A stretch of 64,000 bases of DNA from the NCBI GenBank assembly GCA_916613615.1, contig OU744732.1, forward strand, positions 51,792,227 through 51,856,226, in the 5' to 3' direction. The notes beneath the pieces were generated by a model, which searched no databases, had not been told where the DNA came from, and worked only from the letters and a program-made list of their open reading frames with translations. This DNA comes from Steromphala cineraria. Its lineage: Eukaryota; Mollusca; Gastropoda; Trochida; Trochidae. Position numbers and translations under genes: made by a program. Shown piece by piece: positions 21,008-33,689 of this stretch (the stretch's first letter is position 1; the number at the start of each line of letters is the position of its first letter).

Positions 21008-21399
21008 ATGATGAATACTCTAACAATCGTTGCCCTTGTAGCTATGGGTAAGTAGCATGCTCTTTGTGGAATGTAGAGGAATTAAATTCATAAAGAAAAG
21101 CTTTAATGTCAATAGGTTTGAGTTCATTATAACTGCAATTTTTTCATACTGAGTGTTCACATTTGAGTTTACAAACAGCCTCTGCATTTCAATTTCATTT
21201 TTCAGTCTGCCTGGCCCTTTTCACCCAGACTGAGGCGCATGGTCATCACAGACACGGCCATCATGGTCATCACGGGCATCATGGACATAGACATGGACAC
21301 CATGGACATAGACATGGCCACCATGGACACAGGCACGGGCATCGTCATGGTCATCACGGTCATCATGGTCATGGACACCATGGCCATCATCATGGCTGA
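21008..21399 (+). CDS. Secreted His/Gly/Arg-only peptide, array copy 1
   Basis: Reference description for the family. Exon 1 is 21008-21047 (40 nt, encoding MMNTLTIVALVAM plus one base; donor GG|GTAAGT). The intron is 158 nt. Exon 2 starts at 21206 after TTTTTCAG and ends at the TGA at 21399. The product is 77 aa: signal peptide with LTIVALVAMVCLALF core, cleavage expected after TEA (residue 24), then a mature peptide of H, G and R only, organised as HGHHGHR-like heptads (21 nt in DNA). This copy lacks one four-residue block compared with the 57-residue consensus. No Cys, acidic or hydrophobic residue remains after cleavage. Such composition predicts binding of Zn, Cu or Ni, pH-dependent charge and possible condensation or antimicrobial action; none is shown by sequence alone. 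The first ATG is used here, though the adjacent second ATG is also in frame. The same DNA read in other frames gives Asp/Ile/Met-rich or Met/Ser-rich artefacts. Confidence 0.93.
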
Positions 21400-21461
21400 A
21401 AAAATGTCAACGATATGAATCTTCATGAAGTGGTCCTGGATTATATGCAAACAAGTTGACA

Positions 21462-21467
21462 AATAAA
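21462..21467 (+). terminator. Polyadenylation signal of array gene (copy 1)
   Basis: AATAAA 63 nt after the stop codon. It is present at this offset in copies 1-5, 9, 10 and 12-19, but changed to AATAAT in copies 6, 7, 8 and 11. Confidence 0.7.
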
Positions 21468-21630
21468 CACATTTTTTATTTATGAACCTGCTTTTGAATT
21501 TTTGTTGTAATAAAAAACATTTACACATGTCAATTTGATGACAGCATGTCGGGTTTAATAGGTTATTTATACCAAAGCAAGTTAAGTGTATCAATTGGGT
21601 TGATGAGGAAATTACATAAAGTTATTTATA

Positions 21631-21679
21631 GGCAAAAGTTGCTTGCCTAAAGAAAGGAATGCATGTAATTCCATTCCTT
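21631..21679. repeat. Paired small hairpins in the array spacer (copy 1)
   Basis: GGCAAAAGTTGCTTGCC (stem GGCAA/TTGCC) is followed at once by AAGGAATG...CATTCCTT (8-bp stem, 10-nt loop). The pair lies about 230 nt after the stop in the array copies. The right edge of the whole array falls inside the first of them in copy 19. The role is unknown; it could be a 3'-end or recombination-related structure. Confidence 0.6.
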
Positions 21680-21699
21680 CAAATAAATTCGTTATAATC

Positions 21700-22950
21700 A
21701 TTTTCAAAGGTTGCTATGGATTCACACAACACATTAAGAGCCCAGTGAAATTGCATATCTTCAACCATATTACAACGCATATATATGTGTGTTTCTCAGC
21801 CTTATAAGTAGGTAGCATCAGGTGAATGCAGCCATTGTTATGTAATACGTGGATATGTATCGAATGTTCAATTGTAAATGTTATACATGAAATATGTATT
21901 GAACTGTTGAAGTAAATGAGAATATGATCTAGATATTCAATTAACAACCTTGAGCGACACACACATATAAGAAACTTTCACATCATAAAATTTGAAGATA
22001 AAACTATGAAATTACAATGCTAATGACTTCTGTTTCCATCAATGCTTTATTTCCCCTCACATTCTTAGTAGAATTTGTCTTTGCATGTCAAAGTCGTGTC
22101 ACACTTTCGTAAACATATTCTTTTCAAATTTTAAACAAATTACATGAGCCAAACCTCAGATACAAAAACGCTTGAATGCATATATTCAAAAATTTATGTA
22201 ACAATAGTGACTAATTAAACATATTCTGAATTGCTAAGGCTGATAATCAAATTTACAATAAATGAATTCCTTCCAATTTTATCAAAAGGTCTGTTGCAAA
22301 ATAAATACCTTTCTGGCATCCACCAGAAACAAATAAATAACAAATAAATCACTATGGATCTACAAAGTCTTTCGCTTGCCAACTTCCAATTTTTCAAAAT
22401 AATCATGATGATATAATTACGATTCCAATAGTCGTGATTGAAAATAAGGATTGGGTAGACGGCCTAAGCACTTTATACACTTCAGATGAAACAAAACGCT
22501 CAGATGAAATGAAACTTTTTCTGCTTGTAGACATGCCATTAACAACAGGTTACACTCCATACTCAATATAACAATGTTTCTGGTCAAAAGCGAAACAGTT
22601 TTCAATCCTGTCTACGCATCACTCCTTATAAGTTATATTAAGTATAACCTTTTGTCAACAGGGCAATGATCAGTGTAGACGTTTGACTTCGGACAAATTA
22701 AAAAAATTAATTAGCACAATTCCAATAAAACTCTTTCCACAATCATGTGAATGCTGGTCGTACAATGCATGAAAGCTCTATTTCATGAGAGATTGTATGT
22801 TGCTGGACAGCCAATAAGATGTCACCTCTCAGTGAACACAGTGTAAACCGTTTGTAATCCTCTGACGTGTGATCAGATCAACATGCATGCTGGGATAAAC
22901 TTGTAATTTCGGAAAGAATATATGAATCCATATACTATATGCTATGAGAA
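21700..22950. other. Array spacer (typical of all spacers)
   Basis: AT-rich spacer of about 1.2 kb before the promoter block of the next gene. Minus-strand frames of 62-89 codons occur here in many copies, but they are broken by stops or indels in others and carry no codon signature, so I do not call genes. It holds the hairpins, a palindrome about 400 nt before each gene and a CA microsatellite (ACACACAC) whose length accounts for the 2-bp period change in copies 16-18. Confidence 0.6.
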
Positions 22951-23044
22951 AAAGACGTCACAATGATGATTTAGTATTTTTCATTTAATATAACTGTATA
23001 AAAGACAGCATCATTCTGCCAAATTATTCACTTTCCAAGAACCA

Positions 23045-23448
23045 ATGATGAATACTCTAACAATCGTTGCCCTTGTAGCTATGGGTAAGTAGCATGCTCT
23101 TTGTGGAATGTAGAGGAATTAAATTCATAAAGAAAAGCTTTAATGTCAATAGGTTTGAGTTCATTATAACTGCAATTTTTTCATACTGAGTGTTCACATT
23201 TGAGTTTACAAACAACCTCTGCATTTCAATTTCATTTTTCAGTCTGCCTGGCCGTTTTCACCCAGACTGAGGCGCATGGTCATCACAGACACGGCCATCA
23301 TGGTCATCACGGGCACAGACACGGCCATCATGGACATAGACATGGACACCATGGACATAGACATGGCCACCATAGACACAGGCACGGGCATCGTCATGGT
23401 CATCACGGTCATCATGGTCATGGACACCATGGCCATCATCATGGCTGA
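23045..23448 (+). CDS. His/Gly/Arg peptide gene, array copy 2
   Basis: Exons 23045-23084 and 23243-23448; 81 aa. Signal peptide variant with LAVFTQTEA. One Gly in the repeat is changed to Arg by a GGA-to-AGA change (HHRHRHG), giving seven Arg instead of six. AATAAA at 23511-23516. Confidence 0.92.
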
Positions 23449-25094
23449 AAAAATGTCAACGATATGAATCTTCATGAAGTGGTCCTGGATTATATGCAAA
23501 CAAGTTGACAAATAAACACATTTTATATTTATGAACCTGCTTTTGAATTTTTGTTGTAATATAAAATATTTACACATGTCAATTTGATGACAGCATGTCG
23601 GGTTTAATAGGTTATTTATACCAAAGCAAGTTAAGTGTATCAATTGGGTTGATGAGGAAATTACATAAAGTTATTTATAGGCAAAAGTTGCTTGCCTAAA
23701 GAAAGGAATGCATGTAATTCCATTCCTTCAAATAAATTCGTTATAATCATTTTCAAAGGTTGCTATGGATTCACACAACACATTAAGAGCCCAGTGAAAT
23801 TGCATATCTTCAACCATATTACAACGCATATATAAGTGTGTTTCTCAGCCTTATAAGTAGGTAGCATCAGGTGAATGCAGCCATTGTTATGTAATACGTG
23901 GATATGTATCGAATGTTCAATTGTAAATGTTATACATGAGATATGTATTGAACTGTTCAAGTAAATGAGAATATGATCTAGATATTCAATTAACAACCTT
24001 GAGCGACACACACATATAAGAACCTTTCACATCATAAAAGTTGAAGATAAAACTATGAAATAACAATGCTAATGACTTCTGTTTCCATCAATGCTTTATT
24101 TCCCCTCACATTCTTAGTAGAATTTGTCTTTGCATGTCAAAGTCGTGTCACACTTTCGTAAACATATTCTTTTCAAATTTTAAACAAATTACATGAGCCA
24201 AACCTCAGATACAAAAACGCTTGAATGCATATATTCAAAAATTTATGTAACAATAGTGACTAATTAAACATATTCTGAATTGCTAAGGCTGATAATCAAA
24301 TTTACAATAAATGAATTCCTTCCAATTTTATCAAAAGGTCTGTTGCAAAATAAATACCTTTCTGGCATCCACCAGAAACAAATAAATAACAAATAAATCA
24401 CTATGGATCTACAAAGTCTTTCGCTTGCCAACTTCCAATTTTTCAAAATAATCATGATGATATAATTATGATTCCAATAGTCGTGATTGAAAATAAGGAT
24501 TGGATAGACGGCCTAAGCACTTTATACACTTCAGATGAAACAAAACGCTCAGATGAAATGAAACTTTTTCTGCTTGTAGACATGCCATTAACAACAGGTT
24601 ACACTCCATACTCAATATAACACCGTTTCTGGTCAAAAGCGAAACAGTTTTCAATCCTGTCTACGCATCACTCCTTATAAGTTATATTAAGTATAACCTT
24701 TTGTCAACAGGGCAATGATCAGTGTAGACGTTTGACTTCGGACAAATTAAAAAAAATTAATTAGCACAATTCCAATAAAACTCTTTCCACAATCATGTGA
24801 ATGCTGGTCGTACAATGCATCAAAGCTCTATTTCATGAGAGATTGTATGTTGCTGGACAGCCAATAAGATGTCACCTCTCAGTGAACACAGTGTAAACCG
24901 TTGGTAATCCTCTGACGTGTGATCAGATCAACATGCATGCTGGGATAAACTTGTAATTTCGGAAAGAATATATGAATCCATATACTATATGCTGTGAAAA
25001 AAAGACGTCACAATGATGATTTAGTATTTTTCATTTAATATAACTGTATAAAAGACAACCTCATTCTGCCAAATTATTCACTTTCCAAGAACCA

Positions 25095-25498
25095 ATGATG
25101 AATACTCTAACAATCGTTGCCCTTGTAGCTATGGGTAAGTAGCATGCTCTTTGTGGAATGTAGAGGAATTAAATTCATAAAGAAAAGCTTTAATGTCAAT
25201 AGGTTTGAGTTCATTATAACTGCAATTTTTTCATACTGAGTGTTCACATTTGAGTTTACAAACAACCTCTGCATTTCAATTTCATTTTTCAGTCTGCCTG
25301 GCCCTTTTCACCCAGACTGAGGCGCATGGTCATCACAGACACGGCCATCATGGTCATCACGGGCACAGACACGGCCATCATGGACATAGACATGGACACC
25401 ATGGACATAGACATGGCCACCATGGACACAGGCACGGGCATCGTCATGGTCATCACGGTCATCATGGTCATGGACACCATGGCCATCATCATGGCTGA
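25095..25498 (+). CDS. His/Gly/Arg peptide gene, array copy 3
   Basis: Exons 25095-25134 and 25293-25498; 81 aa with the consensus 57-residue mature peptide (34 His, 17 Gly, 6 Arg) and a LALFTQTEA signal end. It is the near twin of copy 4: identical protein and almost identical spacer, so this pair is a recent duplication or conversion. Confidence 0.93.
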
Positions 25499-26728
25499 AA
25501 AAATGTCAACGATATGAATCTTCATGAAGTGGTCCTGGATTATATGCAAACAAGTTGACAAATAAACACATTTTATATTTATGAACCTGCTTTTGAATTT
25601 TTGTTGTAATATAAAATATTTACACATGTCAATTTGATGACAGCATGTCGGGTTAAATAGGTTATTTATACCAAAGCAAGTTAAGTGTATTAATTGGGTT
25701 GATGAGGAAATTACATAAAGTTATTTATAGGCAAAAGTTGCTTGCCTAAAGAAAGGAATGCATGTAATTCCATTCCTTCAAATAAATTCGTTATAATCAT
25801 TTTCAAAGGTTGCTATGGATTCACACAACACATTAAGAGCCCAGTGAAATTGCATATCTTCAACCATATTACAACGCATATATAAGTGTGTTTCTCAGCC
25901 TTATAAGTAGGTAGCATCAGGTGAATGCAGCCATTGTTATGTAATACGTGGATATGTATCGAATGTTCAATTGTAAATGTTATACATGAGATATGTATTG
26001 AACTGTTCAAGTAAATGAGAATATGATCTAGATATTTAATTAACAACCTTGAGCGACACACACATATAAGAAACTTTCACATCATAAAATTTGAAGATAA
26101 AACTATGAAATTACAATGCTAATGACTTCTGTTTCCATCAATGCTTTATTTCCCCTCACATTCTTAGTAGAATTTGTCTTTGCATGTCAAAGTCGTGTCA
26201 CACTTTCGTAAACATATTCTTTTCAAATTTTAAACAAAATACATGAGCCAAACCTCAGATACAAAAACGCTTGAATGCATATATTCAAAAATTTATGTAA
26301 CAATAGTGACTAATTAAAAATTTTCTGAATTGCTAAGGCTGATAATCAAATTTACAATAAATGAATTCCTTCCAATTTTATCAAAAGGTCTGTTGCAAAA
26401 TAAATACCTTTCTGGCATCCACCAGAAACAAATAAATAACAAATAAACCACTATGGATCTACAAAGTCTTTCGCTTGCCAACTTCCAATTTTTCAAAATA
26501 ATCATGATGATATAATTACGATTCCAATAGTCGTGATTGAAAATAAGGATTGGATAGACGGCCTAAGCACTTTATACACTTCAGATGAAACAAAACGCTC
26601 AGATGAAATGAAACTTTTTCTGCTTGTAGACATGCCATTAACAACAGGTTACACTCCATACTCAATATAACAATGTTTCTGGTCAAAAGCGAAACAGTTT
26701 TCAATCCTGTCTACGCATCACTCCTTAT

Positions 26729-26749
26729 AGGTTATATTAAGTATAACCT
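26729..26749. repeat. Spacer palindrome AGGTTATA-TTAAG-TATAACCT
   Basis: A perfect 8-bp inverted repeat around a 5-nt loop, about 400 nt upstream of copy 4. The same palindrome is found before most copies; one stem base is altered before copies 2 and 3 (TAAGTTATA). After copy 13 the loop is the insertion point of the DIRS-like element. Confidence 0.8.
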
Positions 26750-27144
26750 TTTGTCAACAGGGCAATGATCAGTGTAGACGTTTGACTTCGGACAAATTTA
26801 AAAAAATTAATTAGCACAATTCCAATAAAACTCTTTCCACAATCATGTGAATGCTGGTCGTACAATGCATCAAAGCTCTATTTCATGAGAGATTGTATGT
26901 TGCTGGACAGCCAATAAGATGTCACCTCTCAGTGAACACAGTGTAAACCGTTGGTAATCCTCTGACGTGTGATCAGATCAACATGCATGCTGGGATAAAC
27001 TTGTAATTTCGGAAAGAATATATGAATCCATATACTATATGCTGTGAAAAAAAGACGTCACAATGATGATTTAGTATTTTTCATTTAATATAACTGTATA
27101 AAAGACAACCTCATTCTGCCAAATTATTCACTTTCCAAGAACCA

Positions 27145-27548
27145 ATGATGAATACTCTAACAATCGTTGCCCTTGTAGCTATGGGTAAGTAGCATGCTCT
27201 TTGTGGAATGTAGAGGAATTAAATTCATAAAGAAAAGCTTTAATGTCAATAGGTTTGAGTTCATTATAACTGCAATTTTTTCATACTGAGTGTTCACATT
27301 TGAGTTTACAAACAACCTCTGCATTTCAATTTCATTTTTCAGTCTGCCTGGCCCTTTTCACCCAGACTGAGGCGCATGGTCATCACAGACACGGCCATCA
27401 TGGTCATCACGGGCACAGACACGGCCATCATGGACATAGACATGGACACCATGGACATAGACATGGCCACCATGGACACAGGCACGGGCATCGTCATGGT
27501 CATCACGGTCATCATGGTCATGGACACCATGGCCATCATCATGGCTGA
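27145..27548 (+). CDS. His/Gly/Arg peptide gene, array copy 4
   Basis: Exons 27145-27184 and 27343-27548; 81 aa, protein identical to copy 3. The spacer after this copy switches near 28760-28860 toward the type seen in copies 5 onward (CCTCTATACGCATC instead of CCTGTCTACGCATC), marking a subtype boundary. Confidence 0.93.
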
Positions 27549-29193
27549 AAAAATGTCAACGATATGAATCTTCATGAAGTGGTCCTGGATTATATGCAAA
27601 CAAGTTGACAAATAAACACATTTTATATTTATGAACCTGCTTTTGAATTTTTGTTGTAATATAAAATATTTACACATGTCAATTTGATGACAGCATGTCG
27701 GGTTAAATAGGTTATTTATACCAAAGCAAGTTAAGTGTATTAATTGGGTTGATGAGGAAATTACATAAAGTTATTTATAGGCAAAAGTTGCTTGCCTAAA
27801 GAAAGGAATGCATGTAATTCCATTCCTTCAAATAAATTCGTTATAATCATTTTCAAAGGTTGCTATGGATTCACACAACACATTAAGAGCCCAGTGAAAT
27901 TGCATATCTTCAACCATATTACAACGCATATATAAGTGTGTTTCTCAGCCTTATAAGTAGGTAGCATCAGGTGAATGCAGCCATTGTTATGTAATACGTG
28001 GATATGTATCGAATGTTCAATTGTAAATGTTATACATGAGATATGTATTGAACTGTTCAAGTAAATGAGAATATGATCTAGATATTTAATTAACAACCTT
28101 GAGCGACACACACATATAAGAAACTTTCACATCATAAAATTTGAAGATAAAACTATGAAATTACAATGCTAATGACTTCTGTTTCCATCAATGCTTTATT
28201 TCCCCTCACATTCTTAGTAGAATTTGTCTTTGCATGTCAAAGTCGTGTCACACTTTCGTAAACATATTCTTTTCAAATTTTAAACAAATTACATGAGCCA
28301 AACCTCAGATACAAAAACGCTTGAATGCATATATTCAAAAATTTATGTAACAATAGTGACTAATTAAAAATTTTCTGAATTGCTAAGGCTGATAATCAAA
28401 TTTACAATAAATGAATTCCTTCCAATTTTATCAAAAGGTCTGTTGCAAAATAAATACCTTTCTGGCATCCACCAGAAACAAATAAATAACAAATAAACCA
28501 CTATGGATCTACAAAGTCTTTCGCTTGCCAACTTCCAATTTTTCAAAATAATCATGATGATATAATTACGATTCCAATAGTCGTGATTGAAAATAAGGAT
28601 TGGATAGACGGCCTAAGCACTTTATACACTTCAGATGAAACAAAACGCTCAGATGAAATGAAACTTTTTCTGCTTGTAGACATGCCATTAACAACAGGTT
28701 ACACTCCATACTCAATATAACAATGTTTCTGGTCAAAAGCGAAACAGTTTTCAATCCTCTATACGCATCACTCCTTAAAGGTTATATTAAGTATAACCTT
28801 TTGTCAAGAGGGCAATGATCAGTGTAGACGTTTGACTTCGGACAAATTGAAAAAAAAAATTAGTACAGTTCCAATAAAACTCTTTCCACAATCATGTGAA
28901 TGCTGGTCGTACAATGCATGAAAGCTTTATTTCATGAGAGATTGTATGTTGCTGGACAGCCAATAAGATGTCACCTCTCAGTGAACACAGTGTAAACCGT
29001 TGGTAATCCTCTGACGTGTGATCAGATCAACATGCATGCTGGGATAAACTTGTAATTTCGGAAAGAATATGTGAATCCATGTACTATATGCTGTGAAAAA
29101 AAGACGTCACAATGATGATTTAGTATTTTTCATTTAATATAACTGTATAAAAGACAGCCTCATTCTGCCAAATTATTCACTTTCCAAGAACCA

Positions 29194-29591
29194 ATGATGA
29201 ATACTCTAACAATCGTTGCCCTTGTAGCTATGGGTAAGTAGCATGCTCTTTGAGGAATGTAGAGGAATTAAATTCATATACAAAAGCTTTAATTTCAATA
29301 GGTTTGAGTTCATTATAACTGTAATTTTTTCATACTGAGTGTTCACATTTGAGTTTAGTCACAGCCTCTGCATTTCAATTTCATTTTTCAGTCTGCCTGG
29401 CCGTTTTCATCCAGACTGAGGCGCATAGTCATCACAGACACGGCCATCATGGTCATCATGGGCACAGACACGGCCATCATGGACATAGACATGGACACCA
29501 TGGACATAGACATGGCCACCATGGACACAGGCACGGGCATCGTCATGGTCATCATGGTCATCATGGACACCATGGCCATCATCATGGCTGA
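29194..29591 (+). CDS. His/Gly/Arg peptide gene, array copy 5 (variant)
   Basis: Exons 29194-29233 and 29392-29591; 79 aa. First copy of the subtype with an LAVFIQTEA signal end and GTCACAGCCTC in the intron. The mature peptide starts HSHHRHG (Gly to Ser) and has lost one His-Gly pair near the C-terminus. This is one of only two copies with a residue other than H, G or R in the mature part. Confidence 0.92.
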
Positions 29592-31235
29592 AAAAATGTC
29601 AACGATATGAATCTTCATGAAGTGGTCCTGGATTATGAGCAAACAAGTTGACAAATAAACGCATTTTATATTTATCAACCTGCTTTTGAATTTTTGTTGT
29701 AATATAAAACATTTACACATGTCAATTTGATGACAGCATGTCGGGTTTAATAGGTTATTTATCCCAAAGCAAGTTAAGTGTACCAATTTGGTTGATGAGG
29801 AAATTACATAAAGTTATTTATAAGCAAAAGTTGCTTGCCTAAAGAAAGGAATGCATGCAATTCCATTCCTTCAAATAAATTCGTTATAATCATTTTCAAA
29901 GGTTGCTATGGATTCACAAGACACATTAAGAGCCCAGTGAAATTGCATATCTTCAACCATATTACAACGCATATATATGTGTTTCTCAGCCTTATAAGAA
30001 GGTAGCATCAGGTGAATGCAGCCATTGTTATGTAATACGTGGATATGTATCGAATGTTCAATTGTAAATTATATACATGAGATATGTATTGAACTGTTCA
30101 AGTAAATGAGAATATGATCTAGATATTCAATTAACAACCTTTAGCGACACACACACATAAGAAACTTCCACATCATAAAATTTGAAGATAAAACTATGAA
30201 ATTACAATGCTAATGACTTCTGTTTCCATCAATGCTTTATTTCCCCTCACATTCTTAGTAGAATTTGTCCTTGCATGTCAAAGTCGTGTCACACTTTCGT
30301 AAACATATTCTTTTCAAATTTTAAACAAACTTACATGAGCCAAACCTCAGATACAAAAACGCTTTAATGCATGTATTCAAAAATTTATGTAACAATAGTG
30401 ACTAATTAAACATTTTCTGAATTGCTAAGGCTGATAATCAAATTTACAATAAATGAAATCCTTCCAATTTTATCAAAAGGTCTGTTGCAAAATAAATACC
30501 TTTCTGGCATCCACCAGAAACAAACAAATAACAAAAAAATCACTATAGATCTACAAAGTCTTTAGCTTGCCAACTTCCAATTTTTCAAAAAAATCATGAT
30601 GATATAATTACGATTCCAATAGTCGTGATTGAAAATAAGGATTGGATAGACGGCCTAAGCACTTCATACACTTCAGATGAAACAAAACGCTCAGATGAAA
30701 TGAAACTTTTTCTGCTTGTAGACATGCCATTAACAACAGGTTACACTCCATACTCAATATAACACCGTTTCTTGTCAAAAGTGAAACAGTTTTCAATCCT
30801 CTATACACATCACTCCTTATAGGTTATATTAAGTATAACCTTTTGTCAACAGGGCAATGATCAGTGTAGACGTTTGACTTCGGACAAATTAAAACAATTA
30901 ATTAGTACAGTTCCAACAAAACTCTTTCCACAATCATGTGAATGCTGGTCGTACAATGCATGAAAGCTTTATTTCATGAGAGATTGTATGTTGCTGGACA
31001 GCCAATAAGTTGTCACCTCTCAGTGAACACAGTGTAAACCGTGGGTAATCCTCTGACGTGTGATCAGATCAACATGCATGCTGGGATAAACTTGTAATTT
31101 CGGAAAGAATATATGAATCCATATACTATATGCTGTGAAAAAAAGACGTCACAATGATGATTTAGTATTTTTCATTTAATATAACTGTATAAAAGACAGC
31201 CTCATTCTGCCAAATTATTCACTTTCCAAGAACCA

Positions 31236-31639
31236 ATGATGAATACTCTAACAATCGTTGCCCTTGTAGCTATGGGTAAGTAGCATGCTCTTTGAGGAAT
31301 GTAGAGGAATTAAATTCATATACAAAAGCTTTAATTTCAATAGGTTTGAGTTCATTATAACTGTAATTTTTTCATACTGAGTGTTCACATTTGAGTTTAG
31401 TCACAGCCTCTGCATTTCAATTTCATTTTTCAGTCTGCCTGGCCGTTTTCATCCAGACTGAGGCGCATGGTCATCACAGACACGGCCATCATGGTCATCA
31501 CGGGCACAGACACGGCCATCATGGACATAGACATGGACACCATGGACATAGACATGGCCACCATGGACACAGGCACGGGCATCGTCATGGTCATCACGGT
31601 CATCATGGTCATGGACACCATGGCCATCATCATGGCTGA
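31236..31639 (+). CDS. His/Gly/Arg peptide gene, array copy 6
   Basis: Exons 31236-31275 and 31434-31639; 81 aa, consensus mature peptide, LAVFIQTEA signal end. The usual polyadenylation hexamer is AATAAT (31702-31707). Nearly identical to copies 7 and 8. Confidence 0.93.
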
Positions 31640-31701
31640 GAAAATGTCAACGATATGAATCTTCATGAAGTGGTCCTGGATTATATGCAAACAAGTTGAC
31701 A

Positions 31702-31707
31702 AATAAT
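31702..31707 (+). terminator. Altered polyadenylation signal (AATAAT), copy 6
   Basis: The hexamer that is AATAAA in most copies has its last base changed to T. The same change is at 33752-33757, 35802-35807 and 41952-41957 (copies 7, 8 and 11). Use of a downstream ATTAAATAAAG-type signal (about 31851) is possible. Confidence 0.6.
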
Positions 31708-33285
31708 CGCATTTTATATTTATCAACCTGCTTTTGAATTTTTGTTGTAATATAAAACATTTACACATGTCAGTTTGATGACAGCATGTCGGGTTTAATA
31801 GGTTATTTATCCCAAAGCAAGTTAAGTGTACCAATTTGGTTGATGAGGAAATTAAATAAAGTTATTTATAGGCAAAAGTTGCTTGCCTAAAGAAAGGAAT
31901 GTATGCAATTCCATTCCTTCAAATAAATTCGTTATAGTCATTTTCAAAGGTTGCTATGGATTCACAAGACACATTAAGAGCCCAGTGAAATTGCATATCT
32001 TCAACCATATTACAACGCATATATATGTGTGTTTCTCAGCCTTATAAGAAGGTAGCATCAGGTGAATGCAGCCATTGTTATGTAATACGTGGATATGTAT
32101 CGAATGTTCAATTGTAAATTATATACATGAGATATGTATTGAACTGTTCAAGTAAATGAGAATATGATCTAGATATTCAATTAACAACCTTTAGCGACAC
32201 ACACACATAAGAAACTTCCACATCATAAAATTTGAAGATAAAACTATGAAATTACAATGCTAATGACTTCTGTTTCCATCAATGCTTTATTTCCCCTCAC
32301 ATTCTTAGTAGAATTTGTCTTTGCATGTCAAAGTCGTGTCACACTTTCGTAAACATATTCTTTTCAAATTTTAAACAAACTTACATGAGCCAAACCTCAG
32401 ATACAAAAATGCTTAAATGCATATATTCAAAAATTTATGTAACAATAGTGACTAATTAAACATTTTCTGAATTGCTAAGGCTGATAATCAAATTTACAAT
32501 AAATGAAATCCTTCCAATTTTATCAAAAGGTCTGTTGCAAAATAAATACCTTTCTGGCATCCACCAGAAACAAACAAATAACAAAAAAATCACTATGGAT
32601 CTACAAAGTCTTTAGCTTGCCAACTTCCAATTTTTCAAAAAAATCATGATGATATAATTACGATTCCAATAGTCGTGATTGAAAATAAGGATTGGATAGA
32701 CGGCCTAAGCACTTCATACACTTCAGATGAAACAAAACGCTCAGATGAAATGCAACTTTTTCTGCTTGTAGACATGCCATTAACAACAGGTTACACTCCA
32801 TACTCAATATAACACCGTTTCTTGTCAAAAGCGAAACAGTTTTCAATCCTCTATACGCATCACTCCTTATAGGTTATATTAAGTATAACCTTTTGTCAAC
32901 AGGGCAATGATCAGTGTAGACGTTTGACTTCGGACAAGTTAAAACAATTAATTAGTACAGTTCCAACAAAACTCTTTCCACAATCATGTGAATGCTGGTC
33001 GTACAATGCATGAAAGCTTTATTTCATGAGAGATTGTATGTTGCTGGACAGCCAATAAGTTGTCACCTCTCAGTGAACACAGTGTAAACCGTGGTTAACC
33101 CTCTGACGTGTGATCAGATCAACATGCATGCTGGGATAAACTTGTAATTTCGGAAAGAATATATGAATCCATATACTATATGCTGTGAAAAAAAGACGTC
33201 ACAATGATGATTTAGTATTTTTCATTTAATATAACTGTATAAAAGACAGCCTCATTCTACCAAATTATTCACTTTCCAAGAACCA

Positions 33286-33689
33286 ATGATGAATACTCTA
33301 ACAATCGTTGCCCTTGTAGCTATGGGTAAGTAGCATGCTCTTTGAGGAATGTAGAGGAATTAAATTCATATACAAAAGCTTTAATTTCAATAGGTTTGAG
33401 TTCATTATAACTGTAATTTTTTCATACTGAGTGTTCACATTTGAGTTTAGTCACAGCCTCTGCATTTCAATTTCATTTTTCAGTCTGCCTGGCCGTTTTC
33501 ATCCAGACTGAGGCGCATGGTCATCACAGACACGGCCATCATGGTCATCACGGGCACAGACACGGCCATCATGGACATAGACATGGACACCATGGACATA
33601 GACATGGCCACCATGGACACAGGCACGGGCATCGTCATGGTCATCACGGTCATCATGGTCATGGACACCATGGCCATCATCATGGCTGA
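33286..33689 (+). CDS. His/Gly/Arg peptide gene, array copy 7
   Basis: Exons 33286-33325 and 33484-33689; 81 aa, same protein as copy 6, AATAAT at 33752-33757. A single change in the leader region (CATTCTACCAAATT) distinguishes its 5' UTR from its neighbours. Confidence 0.93.

Noticed and set aside
21163..21399. 82-codon-type frame running from a TTG in the intron into exon 2 of each array copy
   Set aside because: It begins inside the intron at a non-ATG codon. The spliced model gives a proper ATG, signal peptide and consensus splice sites in all 19 copies.
21202..21594. Minus-strand Met/Ser/Val-rich frames of 90-140 codons opposite each His-rich exon
   Set aside because: They are the antisense reading of the CAT/CAC/GGN repeat, which naturally lacks stops. 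No signal peptide, promoter or splice sites support them.
21714..21962. Minus-strand 77-89-codon spacer frame (MCRSRLLIEYLDHILIY...)
   Set aside because: Absent from copies of subtype II because of indels and variable at its start; no transcription signals. Likely chance opening in AT-rich DNA.
22417..22605. Minus-strand 62-codon spacer frame (MKTVSLLTRN...) seen in most copies
   Set aside because: Conservation equals that of surrounding spacer. It is broken by a stop in the spacer after copy 14 and shifted after copy 13, and shows no promoter or polyadenylation signal.
23276..23467. Plus-strand Asp/Ile/Met/Thr-rich 63-codon frames in the array
   Set aside because: Shifted reading of the same His-Gly repeat; composition follows from the DNA repeat.
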